From Dracaena cambodiana (lineage: Eukaryota; Streptophyta; Magnoliopsida; Asparagales; Asparagaceae), in contig JAYEPQ010000002.1 of the NCBI GenBank assembly GCA_036321105.1, positions 53,818,087 to 53,882,086 of the forward strand: DNA of 64,000 nucleotides. The letters are read 5' to 3'. How positions within the stretch are numbered: position 1 is the stretch's first letter; each line of letters opens with the position of its first letter. A model generated the notes under the pieces. That model was given only the letters and a program-made list of their open reading frames with translations, did not search any database and was not told the DNA's origin. The position numbers were made by a program, and so were the translations under genes. Positions 11,011-23,490 of this stretch are shown here, one piece after another.

Positions 11011-12249
11011 TGTAACGTCCCACTTCCAGTAGTGTGGAAAGCTGGAACGTTCGGCGTCGAATGATAACTCGACGAGCCTCAAACAAAATATTACAGTCAC
11101 CATTTGAAATTTAATATGAATAACATGTAGAAACTAAATGAAATTTTTCTTTATCAAAACAAAGCGATAATAAATTCCCTCAAAATAAAATTAACAATGT
11201 CACCACAGTTAAATCATTTCAAAATAAAAGAAAAGGACTGTCTCGCATAAACTTAAATAAAGTGTCATCAGCACCTATTACAATTTTTTTTTTAAAGAAA
11301 GCAGTTAACCAAAGGAAGTAATCACTCCTGCAGATCCGCTTGTTCTTTAAAATATGCCATATCATGTCCTGTATCTGGAGGATCTGCTTCTTCATAAAGG
11401 TCTGCATCTGGTCATGCATAACCAGGATCGTCAGTAAAGCGATCTCATATAAAACATGAAAGGATAGCAATGATAACTCAAAGTCATAAACAGTTATGCA
11501 AATAGAAAAAAATGGAAGGCTCTACGTGGTAATCATTATTGTGTTTATTTTTATTATTTCAGTTAATGTCTTTTAATTATGGTATTTGAAAATTCAGGAA
11601 ATATGAATATAGCTGGTCTGAACGCATCCCCGTCTACCCCCGGGAAAACGGAACAGTAAGTTGATCGGAGCCTATCCCGATCCTCCCAAAAATGGGAAAC
11701 AGTTGCGCAGTAAATTGATCGGAGCCTATCCCGATCCTCCCATAAATAGGAAACAGTGGCACAGTACAGTTACGTTCAGCCATATAATTCATACAAACCT
11801 AAATTTTCCCCCAAATCCCCAGTGTATATCAAGTTCGGTGTTAATTATCAATTTCAATATAAATTTATGATTTAAATAAATTTCAGTTCAGTATGTAGAT
11901 TGGTGATAATAATTAGAGTTCAGTGAACAGTAACAATATCAGTGACAATATAACGTTGCGGTAATTTAATTATCTATCACCAATCTTATACAGTAACAAT
12001 TTGCATTTATACGGTGTCTTATCATACCTTGTATTAGTATTATTTTTCCTTTCTTTTCAATATATAACAAACAACTGGAATTAAAACTTATAAAATCGCA
12101 CGTTGTATTTTATGCATATTTATGAAATATAGAAACATGTCGCTTTTATTTAATCACCCCCTTTTTTTTCTATATGTCCGCGAATTCGGATAGTAATAGC
12201 AGTTACATGCATAAGATTTGGATATCTCTAAACGCGCATCATATGTCGT

Positions 12250-12700
12250 ACAGGAAGTGATTTACAACATAGGGGGGGGGGAATGGTGCTCATTGGAAAA
12301 TGTGTGCGCATAAAGAAAATTCCTCAATTCCAGCCAATGCAGTATCATGACTTGGGGGTGGTTCTAAGCGTACACCCTATTATTAATAATAAAGTGATTT
12401 ACAACATAAGGGAAGAAGGTGCTCACAGATAGTGATGTGTGCATTTAGAGGTCCTAAAACCAGCCAACACAAGCCCCTTGGATTGAGGGTATTGCTAACT
12501 GCGCACCACATGATGGGTAGTAGTGGTTACAACATGGGGAAAAAGGGTGCTCGCGTGCGCATTTAGAATTTTCAGAAAAACCAGGGCCCTAGCCAATGGA
12601 ATTGGGGAAACTCTAAGTGGGCACTGCCAAAAAAATATGGTGGCTTACAACAAGGGAGGAAAAATGGGCTCACAAACAAGTAGGTGTGCGTGTAGAAATT
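12250..12700. repeat. About 130-bp degenerate tandem repeat within the old LTR
   Basis: The phrase gtgatttacaacata followed by ggtgctca, a run of about 12 variable bases and gtgcgcattta recurs near 12258, 12392, 12528 and 12644. The same repeat exists in fewer copies in the young Tekay LTRs (about 29500, 29665 and 29770; 37440, 37610 and 37725). It is an ancestral internal repeat of this LTR family whose copy number varies. Confidence 0.7.
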
Positions 12701-12756
12701 TCCAAACCATACATCAAAGCCTGGTTTGTTTGCCTAGCTTTCGCAACCCAAACACA

Positions 12757-12828
12757 GGAATGTAAATCAGATGGTAGAGCGCTCTCTTAGCACGTGAGAT
12801 GTATAGAGATCAATACCCACATCTTTCT
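12757..12828 (+). pseudogene. tRNA-Ala(AGC)-like sequence (decayed tRNA gene or SINE head)
   Basis: The segment contains an intact A-box-like region (tcagatggtagagcgc), an anticodon loop cttagcacg with AGC in the right place, and a B-box-like gatcaataccc. Its overall length of about 72 nt and its acceptor strands (ggaatgt / acatctt) follow plant tRNA-Ala with C-to-T or G-to-A style changes. It is followed by (aata)n, as expected of a retroposed sequence. It is absent from the two young Tekay LTRs, so it inserted into this old LTR. Confidence 0.7.
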
Positions 12829-13199
12829 TAGCAATAAATAAATAAATAAATACCCTGCATCTTCACCTTTAACTTTTTACTAACAATGCCGCTAATGAAG
12901 AGTATTATAAGGCTCGCATTATGAAGGCTTTGTTCTGAAGCAACAGATGAGACATTTTTTTTTTTTTTGTAAATGTATGAAAACCAAAATTGCTTAGAAT
13001 TTGGATTTGGATTAGAAATTCGAATATCATGTTAACCAAACATATATTGAAATAGTGCAACATGATTATTCAAATGGAACCTAACTAAGGCCCCATAGTG
13101 GGTGACATAAATAGACACGTTGGGATCCAAACCATGCCCCTAGGCTTTGAATCAAAGAACAAAACATGTGCATGAAAACCCCATCCTGAGTGTGGCTGC

Positions 13200-13745
13200 A
13201 GTAGCTAAAGCAGGAGAAGAAGAAGAAGGAGAAGAAGAAGAGGCAGCAGCTGGTGCAGAAGCAGAAAGGGAAGAAGAAGGAGAAGGAAAAGAAGCAGCAG
13301 CAGATGCAGAAGCAGAAAGAGAAAAGAAGAAGAAGGAGAAGAAGAAGAGGCAGCAGCAGGTGCAGAAGCAGAAAGGGAAGAAGAAGGGGAAGGAAAAGAA
13401 GCAGCAGCAGATGCAGAAGCAGAAAGAGAAAAGAAGAAGAAGGAGAAGAAGAAGAGGCAGCAGCAGGTGCAGAAGCAGAAAGGGAAGAAGAAGAAGGAAA
13501 AGAAGCACATGCGCAAGCGGAAGTGGAAGTGGAAGTGGAAAACGGAAGTGGAAGAGGAAGCACAAGAAGATGCGGGAGCGGAAGCGGAAGAAGCACAGGA
13601 AGATGCGGAAGCGGAAGCGGAAGAAGCACAGGAAGATGCAGAAGTGGAAGCAGAAGAAGAAGCACAAGAAGATGCGGAAGTGGAAGCAGAAGAAGGAGCA
13701 CAGGAAGATGCGGAAGCGGAAGCAGAAGAAGAAGCACTGGAATTT
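13200..13745 (+). repeat. Purine-only (GAA/GCA-rich) array of the old Tekay LTR
   Basis: Over 540 bp the plus strand is almost entirely A and G with regular C (gaagcagcagcagatgcaga, gcggaagcggaagaagcaca). Repeat units of about 90 bp in the left half and about 40 bp in the right half are visible. The several open frames through it (Glu/Ala-rich or Lys/Arg-rich) follow from the near absence of T on this strand; I do not regard them as genes. Confidence 0.85.
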
Positions 13746-14784
13746 GATCATTATTTATGAATTATTAATTAACTTATAATTTGATTCAACAGCTAATTAC
13801 GTCAACGTAGCCGCATAATAACGAAAACTATTAAATGTGGTTAATACTATGAGTATAAAGTCATTTAACTAATCTACGCACTATTTCTTATATAAAGCAA
13901 GTGTACGAAGTGTGCTAGTTTGAATTAGATCGATAGAAACAAGTAGAACAATCAAAGCAGTAAACCGAAGCTGAATACTTTGTATTAAATAAAGAAAAAA
14001 AAGAATAGTGCAGTACCCGACGATTTGAATACTAAGTAGTGAGTTGTATCTACCTGCTTGTGTAGCTACTAAAAGAGACGTATCAGTCTAGAAGTCAATA
14101 GAATTAACTTATTATTAATTTATTTTTTATCAAATATACTTTCGCCTAAAATAAAATAATATGAATGTTCTAATCAATCACGATTGTAAAATTCATAGAT
14201 CTATTTTTAACAAAATTCATAGACAATCTTTAACAAATATTAGAGGACTATTTTCGATTTAATATTTATGCATCTAAATAAAATAGGAACTATATAAAGA
14301 ACAAGCATAACATGTTAAGTGAGTTTAAAAACTCACCTTTAATTGAGTCGCCTCCCCCTTTCCTTTTCTTTTCTGACCTGTATTCCTCTTCCTCTTCCCG
14401 TACGTCCTGAGATTTCCAGCGTTCCAGAAGAGAAGAGAGGTGAGAACGGATTTTTAGATCCTTATTTATCTTTAGGTTAGGATATAACTTATTTGGTTGA
14501 GATCCAATAAACGAATCTTTTCGGATGAGATTGATATCCCTCCAGCTGTTTAGATTTCCCTCCAACAACCCCATTATATATTTTATATTTAAATTATTTT
14601 TTTTTTCCAGATTCTTAATTTAATTCAGTTTAATTTTTTTTTTTTAAGTGAAATGAACACAATGAAAAGTGGCCGTTACTTGTTTAGCCCGAGTGTCCTT
14701 GTGATCACCTATTATTTTTGTTTTATCATATTTTAATTTATAGGCTAAATTGCATTAAAAAACACCTCAACTACAACTTAGAGC

Positions 14785-14935
14785 TAGGGATGGTAATGGA
14801 TGCGTCCACGGGCCAAATTTTGGCCCGCTCTATATAAAATTTTGAATTTGAACAATGGAATTTTTATTTTTAAATCAAAATTTTATATTAGGCGGGACAA
14901 AATTTGACCCATAGATGCGTCCATTACCATCCCTA
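14785..14935. mobile_element. hAT-type MITE with perfect 8-bp target duplication
   Basis: A 151-bp element with terminal inverted repeats starting TAGGGATGGTAATGGATGCG and extending about 37 bp. It is flanked by perfect 8-bp direct repeats CTTAGAGC (14777-14784 and 14936-14943). The 8-bp duplication and TAGGG... termini point to the hAT superfamily. No coding capacity. A decayed relative is at 46462-46612. Confidence 0.9.
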
Positions 14936-14943
14936 CTTAGAGC

Positions 14944-15260
14944 GTTATACACCTCAGCTAGCTAATCTGCCATATAACCCTTGCTTTTCTCCAGCTCCTA
15001 ACTGTGTTAGCTTTCCCATTCACAAAGGTCACAGGCAATGCATTTGACCTGATATCAGTATCAAATAATTTCCTAACTATCCATTTTTCGTCTTCTTCTT
15101 CATCCTTGATATCACCGATAAGTAAAGCTCAAAAAATGGAACACCACAAAAAATGGTCAAAGGCACTAAGTCACCACCATGCAATACATGGTACCCTACA
15201 TATATACTGATTTGTGGGAGACCCTAGGTCTATTGTTCCAATGCTTGGCCATCTTCAAAT
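14944..15260. other. Unassigned AT-rich sequence
   Basis: I see no gene, repeat end or RNA in this stretch. It continues the pre-MITE sequence after the target duplication. Confidence 0.4.
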
Positions 15261-15690
15261 TTTTTTTTTAAAGGTAAGAAGGCATGTTAGTACCCCGCGC
15301 TCCATTATAAAGATAATAACAGAAAATACATAGTTTTAGGCCACAAAGAAAGATGGTCCTGATAAAACTATATACCATAGTTCTAAAATAAAACTACATA
15401 AAAAAAAGCAAAAAATAAGAAATCGAGCTAATATACAAAGACCCTGATAGGTGGGGTACTATCGAGGCTATTTTCTCAAAAGACATCTGATAGGTGGAGT
15501 CTCTCCTCATCCGAAATAATACTTGTCCAAATAATAAAATCATGAATGATAAGAGTAATAAATAGAATGATGCTAACTATTAAATATTCTATTGTTTCTC
15601 TCTCTCCAAACAGTCCAGCAAAATATAGTAATAACGGTCATAATCTTTCGGTTATCACTACCCCCATCTAGTCTTCTCCAAATAATAGGC
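15261..15690 (-). mobile_element. LINE 3' end with poly(A) tail, second copy
   Basis: The minus strand encodes CWTVWRERNNRIFN, the same C-terminal LINE signature as at 10650-11010, with DNA-level similarity over about 250 bp (catctagt.ttct, caaataataaaatcatgaat). A T-run at 15261-15270 on the plus strand is the poly(A) tail, marking the 3' end. The frame has stops, and the element is 5'-truncated near 15690. Confidence 0.78.
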
Positions 15691-17878
15691 CATCTTTATA
15701 GCAGCTATAAAGTCATATTGACAAGAATTAAAAAAGCAGTTTTAATTCATTGTTAGAGACTGGGAACATTCTTTTAATGCTAGATTCTTTGGATAAAAAA
15801 TCGAGTAGTTTGCAAGTGCTATGGAAATAAATACAACCCCAAACTGCATCTTCCTCTCTTTGGACCTGCATCTGGCAGGTTCAGGTAAAAGTTCAGAAGC
15901 ATTAAGTTGGCGAGCTCCTCACTCAGAAGCAGCATCAAAATTACAGTTGTGAAACTGGGGACATCTATATGGTGAAGATAAAAAGCCTTCAGAATGCTAT
16001 ACAGGGTTATATTAGATGTGCTAATTTGTAGGAGCACAAGGTCAGTTGTATTTTGGGCATATGTTTCCAGCAACTATACAGTCATATTGATGAGCCAGTG
16101 ACTTGGAGCTAGCTAGGCTTCTAGTAGAGTTCAATCAGTTTCAGTGTGCTCAGGAAATAAGTAACATGCCAAGATATATCACACGTTATCTATCTAGACT
16201 GGCATCTGGTGTGCTTGCAAACATTTGTAGTTTTGGAGCATTTGATTGGGAGTTTATCACTTGGAGGAAGCTTCGGAAGTTGTGAAAGCTAGTGCACATC
16301 TATGTGGAAATATTACTGGTTGGAGATAAAAAGACCCCAAAGGCTGATGCTAGTCAGCTATCGGGAATGTCCATATACAGCTTTAATGCATAAGGACATA
16401 CTACGACTCATTGGCCATTATCCAAAGATGCAACTGAAAAGTTTAACATTTACTTTAAAATATTATTCAACTGAAAAGTCTAACATCTTTAAAAGCTTGT
16501 TTCATCTCACAATTATAAGTTTCTTTACCAGTATAGCATCCAATTGGCTACTCAACCAATTAACTGATGTGTTATCCTCATTCTGTCAAAGTTATATGTA
16601 AAAAAGCAAAACTTTAATATCTGTTTACCCTCATATCACAAATATTATCTCAGGTTTTGAGGTAGCCAATACGAGACATAACGTAAAATAATGGTAAGAT
16701 GTTGAAAATATTTCAGGTATAACCAATATAATATATCCGACATTACCGATTTTGATGTTGTAGAGCACTGGTTGGTTGATACCGATACTGATTCAAATAT
16801 TTTAAAACTTGGTTAAAAGCATAATTATTTATATTTAACACAATAGGTCTCAAGCTTTAGCCACAAAAAAAGAAGAAGAAGACGATCTTTACACTCGAAT
16901 TTAATTGTATCATTATATGTGAGACAGTTATATCCTATGAGATACTATCTATCTATTCACCGTCTGAATTATGCCACATTATAATAGTACTAAGAGTATC
17001 AGCTGATCTTATTTTTTAATTTACAAACATCAAGCAATGTTCTCTATTTGACTACACAGAAATTATAGTTTACCCAAAGCCGTAAGGTGATGACATATAA
17101 GCTACTTGAGATTGAAATGATCACCGCGCCCTATACTGCTTCATTCCAAGAATATTGGTTCTTCTAGCTGACACTTGTTTCACCACCAATAGCAAATTCA
17201 GGTTCTTCCTCTAGGAAAATCAGGGTCAAATTTTAAAAAGAATCACTACGCATTATGTCAATGAATTGAAAAAAGGACCTTCAGCTGACGACCATGCAAT
17301 CCGATTCATTCAGAAGGAGAACATTCTAAACAACATCAACTTCAACGAACTCGCACATACGCAAATCCTCTGGGTTGACCAAACCTGTCTGAAAGAATTT
17401 GTCACTCTGTTCACAGTCCCACAAGACTGGAAAAGCTGTTGGACTTCTTCTGGAGCTAAAGAAAATATAAAAAGAAAAAGAAAAAAAATCTGATATCAAC
17501 ATCAGAGGCTGACATTTCGAGTAATTATTGACATGCACATGGAATTAGTGTTTACAGGAAATCAGAAATAAAGAGAAGACAATGATCATTAGTAGAGATA
17601 TTTCTGTAACAAACCAAAAATAAAACAGTAAGCATATATAACTTGTAGAACTCCAAATCTACGCTGCAGTAAACTGTTAAATTTGGCACGCCCCTGAAAT
17701 ACTTAGTAGACAAAGTTACAAACCAGAGGAACCATTGCTTTCGCTTTTCCCATGTACAACACCATAATACTGACCATACTCCTAATATTTATGATATATT
17801 CCAATATAGATTTAACTTGCTTCGACACCGCATAACTTTCAACGAAATTTGCTAGTAATCCCTTTGAATAGTAACCAG
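15691..17878. other. Long stretch without recognisable gene
   Basis: AT-rich sequence. Short related phrases (ctataaagtcatattgac near 15705, ctatacagtcatattgatga near 16074) suggest an old internal duplication. The longest plus-strand frame here (17266-17493, 75 aa) has mixed composition but no motif I recognise; it could be an exon relic of a transposon or gene. I see no promoter or RNA. Confidence 0.4.
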
Positions 17879-17950
17879 GTGTTGAGACGTGAGTCGAACG
17901 CGCAACCTTCTGATCTGGAGTCGGACGCACTACCATTGCACCACGGATCC
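17879..17950 (-). pseudogene. tRNA-Trp(CCA)-like pseudogene
   Basis: On the minus strand it starts GGATCCGTGGTGCAATGG. The anticodon loop ACTCCAGATC presents CCA (plus strand 17916-17918), the anticodon stem is good, and the T loop TTCGACT is present. The D-arm and T-arm match plant tRNA-Trp with a few C/T changes. The 3' acceptor strand (CTCAACA) no longer pairs with the 5' GGATCCG and one T-stem pair is lost, so a charged tRNA is unlikely. A SINE head is an alternative. Confidence 0.75.
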
Positions 17951-18839
17951 ATTTTCTATTGCGTTCTAATAAAAATTTTATTATCAAACTTGATAGTAAA
18001 ACAACATTATCCAAAATGAAACAAAATATAAAAGCCATACATTTAATTAGGAGCAAACCTCCATAGGAAAAATGCCTCGAGTACAAAGTCTATATGAAGG
18101 GGGAAGATAATAGCAAAAACAGGATGCACTTAATAAAATTTGATTTTTAAGTCCAAATCAGAACTCAAAGTCACGAGAGTCCCTCAAAAAGGGAAAAGGA
18201 AAAAATAACTTAAAGTCATGCATGCAATTCTCAATTCATGATGAATGTCTGGGAATTCATCTTATCTCAATGAGAGAAAGATACCGTGCTTGCCTTTGAA
18301 GTTCGTAAGTGCCCGTATTGCATTTCATATATGTGGCTTTCTATTAGTCTGAGGGCTCTTTGGTAATGCTGCAAGGCAGAAAAAATGAAAATGGAAATTG
18401 AATTTCATTTCTGACGAGATCCATATGTTTTTCCTTATTTGATAAGCCGCGAAACTACAACACAGATGCAAATAGGAACACTTGAAAAAGTCTGAAAGTG
18501 AAGAGTGACTAATGAACTTTTCTTATTTTAATGTGTCATTGCAATCTTCCAATACCTCCTTACACAATTCAAATGTCAAGTTGCTTTAAAAACAAAACAT
18601 GTGAGGCTTAGAAATATAGTTAGCCGATCCATTACTTTCCCTAAGAATGTGTGAGGCTTAGAAATCCTCAAAAAGTCCCTTACAGCCCTACATGTCTTTA
18701 AAAAGCTCTCCTGCAAAATCGTTCTCTTTGTAGCGGAAGGTTCCTTCGTCAATGATGAAGGAAGTCTTCTCCTCATCCTGCAGCCATCGTTATTTGATTT
18801 TAATCCGCACGAGAAGGTGTCCATGAAACAAAGAAGCTA
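17951..18839. other. Unassigned sequence next to the split Tat RT
   Basis: No recognisable domain. A 22-base phrase around gtgtgaggcttagaaat occurs twice (about 18600 and 18650). The minus-strand frame 18576-18824 is Arg/Ser/Thr-rich and unrecognised; it lies where the rest of the split RT (18840-18960) should continue but does not resemble RT. Confidence 0.4.
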
Positions 18840-18960
18840 ATATTTTGACAAACTATCCATCAATTGGTATAATATTAGCAAGCCACTCAGAATATTTCAC
18901 TTCTCAAATCAGTTAGTTTCAAGAAAACGATTAACTTCCTCGCAACAGTCTTTTGCTTCT
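18840..18960 (-). pseudogene. RT fragment of an older Tat-type element (part 2, after the LARD)
   Basis: On the minus strand this reads EEVNRFLETN then, after a frameshift, KYSEWLANIIPI, matching the fingers segment of Tat-type RT (E-E-V-x-[KR]-LL..., EWLANVV). It directly continues the RT N-terminal lead at 24947-25210 once the LARD and one copy of CTTCT are removed. It stops being recognisable near 18840. Confidence 0.7.
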
Positions 18961-20391
18961 TGATGTGATAAATTACTGCAAGCGTACAGTGTCAGTTGTA
19001 ACGCTATATAGGTCGTCCCATAGAGATCTCAGGTATTTTGTGATTCTTACTATTTCTTTAGTTCTAGTGGATTAACTAAGAGTTTCTAAATTGAGGGAAG
19101 ATTGGTTCTAAGTTCTAGAAATTAGCCTAGAATTTCGAATCCATTAGAATAATAGCCTAACAGTGAATTATCTCTTTCTTTGTATCTTTTTAATTATGCA
19201 CGGTTAAGTAATATATTAAAAAGGTAATCTTTTAATTTGATTTTAATTAAATGCCTCTAAGTATGACCTATCAAGTGATGTGTAAGTACAGGCCATCAAA
19301 AATAACATCTTTCTTAAAAACAAATCATATCGAGTAGAAAATCTTATAGGCAAAAGAAAATAAATAAACTTCAAAACCTAATCTAAATATATGCTATCAA
19401 AAAACCAAACTTAAGTATAACCTATCAAAGAAATTAGATTTACAAGTTTATCCAATTCAATTTATTTATAGGAAAATCTTTATTGATAATTCTAAAAATA
19501 AACAAAGAATAAGAATTCCAAACTTCCTTTAAGCATAGACTATCAAAATATTAATTAAGCATAATCTATCAAAAAATTATGATTTGTGAACTCTATTTTT
19601 TATTTATTTATAAAAAAATCATAACTTTATTTATTTATAAGAAGAAGATGAGATAAATCCATATTAGATCTATTAAACTAACTTCATCTACATCCTAGGG
19701 CTAAAGAAAATTAGCTATCCATATTTTTAATAAGCAAAATCAAATTTTTATTCATAAACACAATAAAATCTAATCTAGAAAGCGAATAAATCTATACTAG
19801 AAAGCAATTAACTCTATCTAAAAAGCAAATAAAGAATTAAAAGCAATGGGTTACCTCTGGAGCACGGTATTGTGGCAGTCACCCCTTTAGCAAAACCCTA
19901 ATTTTCTTAAATTAAAAATGAGTACAAAACTTACAGCCCTAGAATACAAGGATACGGCTAATATATAGGTTTCGAAAAATCAAACCAAATTCAATTACAA
20001 TTGTGAAACTACAAAATTACAACGAAGTTACGGAAGAAAAATCGGATAGTGGGGCCCACATTGGGCCGCTATTTAGCAGTAAATACCACTACTTAGCGGT
20101 AAAATTAATTAAATAATTTCTGATTTTTCTTCCCATCGAGTATTTTCTACTTTTGAGTTTTTTTTGATGATTGTATTGCACTTTGACTCTCTATAGCATT
20201 GTAGTCTCGTAGTCTTGCCTATTTTAGAAACTTTTCGGATTTTGATTTTCTACTCCAACTCTGATTTCATACCATCTTCTTGTCTGAAATGGATTACCTG
20301 AAAAAAATACTAAAAATACCCAAATAGCATTTATTTATATACAAAAATAAATAAAGTATGGGAGGAAAAATATAATTTATGATACTTATCA
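18961..20391 (-). repeat. 3' LTR of the LARD (1431 bp)
   Basis: Begins tgatgtgataaattactgca and ends gatacttatca on the plus strand. It aligns along its whole length with 23498-24946, with scattered substitutions and small indels, so insertion is not recent. Short phrases such as agtatgacctatcaa and aagtataacctatcaa recur inside both LTRs. Confidence 0.9.
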
Positions 20392-20406
20392 CACCCCCAC
20401 ACCTAT
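20392..20406 (-). promoter_or_regulatory. Polypurine tract of the LARD
   Basis: The minus strand reads TAGGTGTGGGGGTG immediately before the LTR start TGATAAGTATC. This is the usual plus-strand primer position for Ty3/gypsy-type replication. Confidence 0.85.
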
Positions 20407-20934
20407 CTTTTGCTAGTTCTCGAGCAAAACCTAAATCTAAGAAGAAAAAGAAAAATCCTAACTCACTTTCGTAGGGATCACGATTGCACTTAGCACGTGC
20501 AACAAGTCTTTAAACCCCTAGGTTACCCTAGTGGACGAGTATTGTCTCGTGAGGGTTTGTAGTGAATATACCGACAAAATTCATGAAAAAAATAGATTAA
20601 AGAATAAAGAAAAGAAAAATAAGGATAACCAAAAATCAAGAAAAAAATAAAAATAAAAATAAAAATTTTATACAAAAGAAAGAAAAATCTTTTTTTATAA
20701 TATTTTCATCAATTAATCTCACTAATATACAAACTTAAGAACACATTTAGATTATCAATTTTTAAATCGAGCATCATATCAAATACACTTATCATTTTAA
20801 TCAAAAATTTAAATCCTATCTTTCAATACCCCAAAACAGATAATCCATTGGCTCCTATACATTTACGTGTACGTGTGATAATCTAATTTAGCTTTTGACT
20901 CCAACTCTAACTCTTGATTCATCTCCTCTCTCAT

Positions 20935-21150
20935 AACATTTTTTTACTTTTTTTTCTTTTTTTTCTTTTTTTCTTCTTTTTAAGAATATGTCACTTTTTA
21001 TGCGAATATTCATGCTTGCTTAGGTGCAACGTACCCGATTACTCAGTTCATACTCTTTTCTTTTTCTTTTTCTTTTTTTGAAATATTTCACTTTTCATGC
21101 GAATATTCACGTTTACTTAGGCGCAAAGTACCCGATTACTTGGATCATAC
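20935..21150. repeat. Tandem duplication (~105 bp) inside the LARD
   Basis: A pyrimidine run (tttttcttttttt) followed by cactttttatgcgaatattca, ggtgcaacgtacccgattac and catactctttt occurs twice, near 20940-21045 and 21046-21150, with about 10% difference. No coding sense. Confidence 0.8.
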
Positions 21151-23470
21151 TCTTTTTTCACTTTCGAGACTATTGCCTTAATACTAGGCACACCCTATTA
21201 TTTTATTCACTTTTTTTTTGTTTAGATGGAGAAGACTTACTCAATCGTTATCATCTTTGTGCTTAATCTAATAAACTATTGTGAAGTGAAAAATAGATGT
21301 ATGCTTACCTCAAAAGTACTGTTAGAGAAATTTATTTTTCGAATTTTGATCTTTTTCATAAAATTTAAAGTGTATCATCCAATCTACTCTCCTATCCAAT
21401 TTCAAATCTAAATTTGTTTCTTTATCTATAATTAGATTTGATCTATTGATAAATATACATAAATTTATTATTAAATTTATTTATTTATTTTTTACAGCTT
21501 TTTTTAGTTTTTTTAAAAAAAATTCAGTTAGTTACCCTAAAAACTACCCAAAGTGTAAAATAAAAAATCCAAAAATAAAATAAAAACTCTAAAAAAAAAC
21601 TATAATCTTAGAAAAATATAAAAGTATCATTATCCACTCCCCCACACCTAAACTCGTGTATGCCCTCATATACAAACCAAGTGTGGTAAAATAAATATGA
21701 AAATTATTATACAAATATTATACACTTATTAGAAAATTCAAACGGTTACGAGCTCTTGATCGCTTTCCACTCTCATAGTGTGCCCTTTTACATTTTAATA
21801 TGGATAAACTTAACCTTTTTGTCAGTTTTGCATTTAATCTCTCCATCTTATTTTTTATTTTTCTCAATTTATTTCTACTCTTCTTTCTTTTATTCAATAG
21901 TAAAGTTTTGAGGTTAGAAAGTATACCTTTACAATCCATATTTGACCCACGAACATCTTTCGTGGCATAAGTATTTTAGTTTTATCAACATGTGAAATAA
22001 CATGCTCGCTTTGATGTAGCAGAATCATGAGTTCGATTTTGGATCATCCTTCCAAATCATTAGGTACCATGACCACTTTCTTCTGATGTTCCTTCCATTC
22101 TTCAATTATTATGTGCTTGTCATGCAAATTTTCTTCAATCCTGTCATAAAAATTCTCAAAAGAAAATGACATACTAGTGGACTTATCATCAGTCAAGTTA
22201 TTATGAAGGGATAAAAAATTTTCTTCACAAATATTTTTACAATTTGCATCAAAAGAATCAAATGATAATGTGTCACTAGTAAGCTCATCTTGAGGTAAAT
22301 CATCAAGCAAAATATTTTTTTTATCACTGGTTTCTTCATAATTATTGTCACAATGGTGTAAAATAATTGATCACAATGTTGAATTATATACTCATCATGC
22401 ACAAAATTATTTAACTCATTTTGAATCGTATCTACTTTGAAAGATGACTGAAATGGTTGCTCGTTGGAGTAAAATATATTCAAACTATGGTTGATCTCCA
22501 AATAGTTTAGTTTGAGAAATCACTTTGAGAAGATCTTCCATACAAGATTCAATTTGAGAGGATGATTTTTGAGATGATGATTTTAGCAAAGCTTTTTTAT
22601 CTTCCTCTATTCTACGTCTTCATTTCTCAAACTCATGATCGTAATTTTTCTTATTTTCCTCAAATGATTGCATCTCGAAATCATAGTGAAATTTGAAGAA
22701 TAATATGATGGATCCATGTACATATTTGATAACAGATATGAAGTGGTTGAAGACAGATTCTCATGACATGCATACCTCGCTTCTAATCTTTTTAATCTTT
22801 CATCTAATATGTTCAATTGAATATCTTATTCATGATTGAATTTAGAACATGAAAATTAATAGCCCATAAAGAAAGGATCAGATGGAGGAATCTCTTGGTA
22901 CGGCTCTTGATTATATGCAAAATTAGAATTATTTATCCATTCATAATTGTAATTTTGTGTATAAGAAGCGCTCGTAGGTTCATTATATGTGTTGTGAATT
23001 TGATTATGTCCTAGTCCTAATGAACTTCCTATCCATGGACACTGATAATAATTATGATATGGATCACGACAATGATTGCAACCAGTTGAATTTTGAAACT
23101 TTTTTAATTTTTTAATTTTATTTTTTCTTGAAGAAGGTGGAGAGGGAAAGAGATGGAAAAGAAAAAAATTAAAAAAATAGAAATTTTATTTTTTATATTT
23201 ATTTTTATATATTTTTTACAGAATCAGGAACCCTAAATACAGAATTATTCAAAATTTGGGGGAGGAAAAGCTCTAAAAGTACCGCAAATTAGCGGTAAAT
23301 ACCACTATTTAGCGGAAAAATCAGTGAATTTATCTCTCTTGTTTTTTCAGTGCGCTTATGAGACTCTTCTCTTTCCTTTTTGTTTCCTGTATCTGAAATT
23401 CCAGATCTATACACGCTCAACACACACTGTTAACCCGTAAAACTTTAGAAAAAGCAAGAAAAATATCGTC

Positions 23471-23490
23471 GATCCCCCGGCAACGGCGCA
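23471..23490 (-). promoter_or_regulatory. Primer-binding site of the LARD (tRNA-Asp type)
   Basis: The minus strand reads TGCGCCGTTGCCGGGGGATC a few bases after the LTR. TGGCGCCGTTGCCGGGGA is the primer site I recall for Athila and related plant elements, matching the 3' end of a tRNA-Asp. The same site, nearly intact, is beside the related LTR at 48485. Confidence 0.8.

Larger units (their letters stand above)
11011..14679 (-). mobile_element. Old partnerless LTR of the Tekay family
   Basis: The left end TGTAACGTCCCACTTCC and right end aaaagtggccgttac match the LTR ends of the intact Tekay element at 28435-39361, and many blocks between them align (gatcggagcctatcccgatc dimer at 11660-11760, purine-rich array, the 14180-14620 block). 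No internal region or second LTR is adjacent, so it is a solo LTR or a truncated end. I see no clear 5-bp target duplication (left tttata, right cttgt), so later deletion is likely. It is about 500 bp longer than the young LTR, partly from insertions. Confidence 0.8.

Noticed and set aside
13081..13779. Long Glu/Ala-rich, Lys/Arg-rich or Leu/Ser-rich frames over the purine array
   Set aside because: They arise because one strand lacks T; present in all frames and inside an LTR.
11005..14690. Solo-LTR target duplication for the old Tekay LTR
   Set aside because: Left tttata and right cttgt/tgttt do not match; I call it partnerless without claiming clean recombination.
17266..17493. 75-codon frame with varied composition
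   Set aside because: No recognisable domain, no neighbouring exons, no splice logic seen; left as unassigned.
22044..22816. Short acidic or Lys-rich frames in the LARD as genes
   Set aside because: No conserved motif or consistent start; very AT-rich; described as internal region only.
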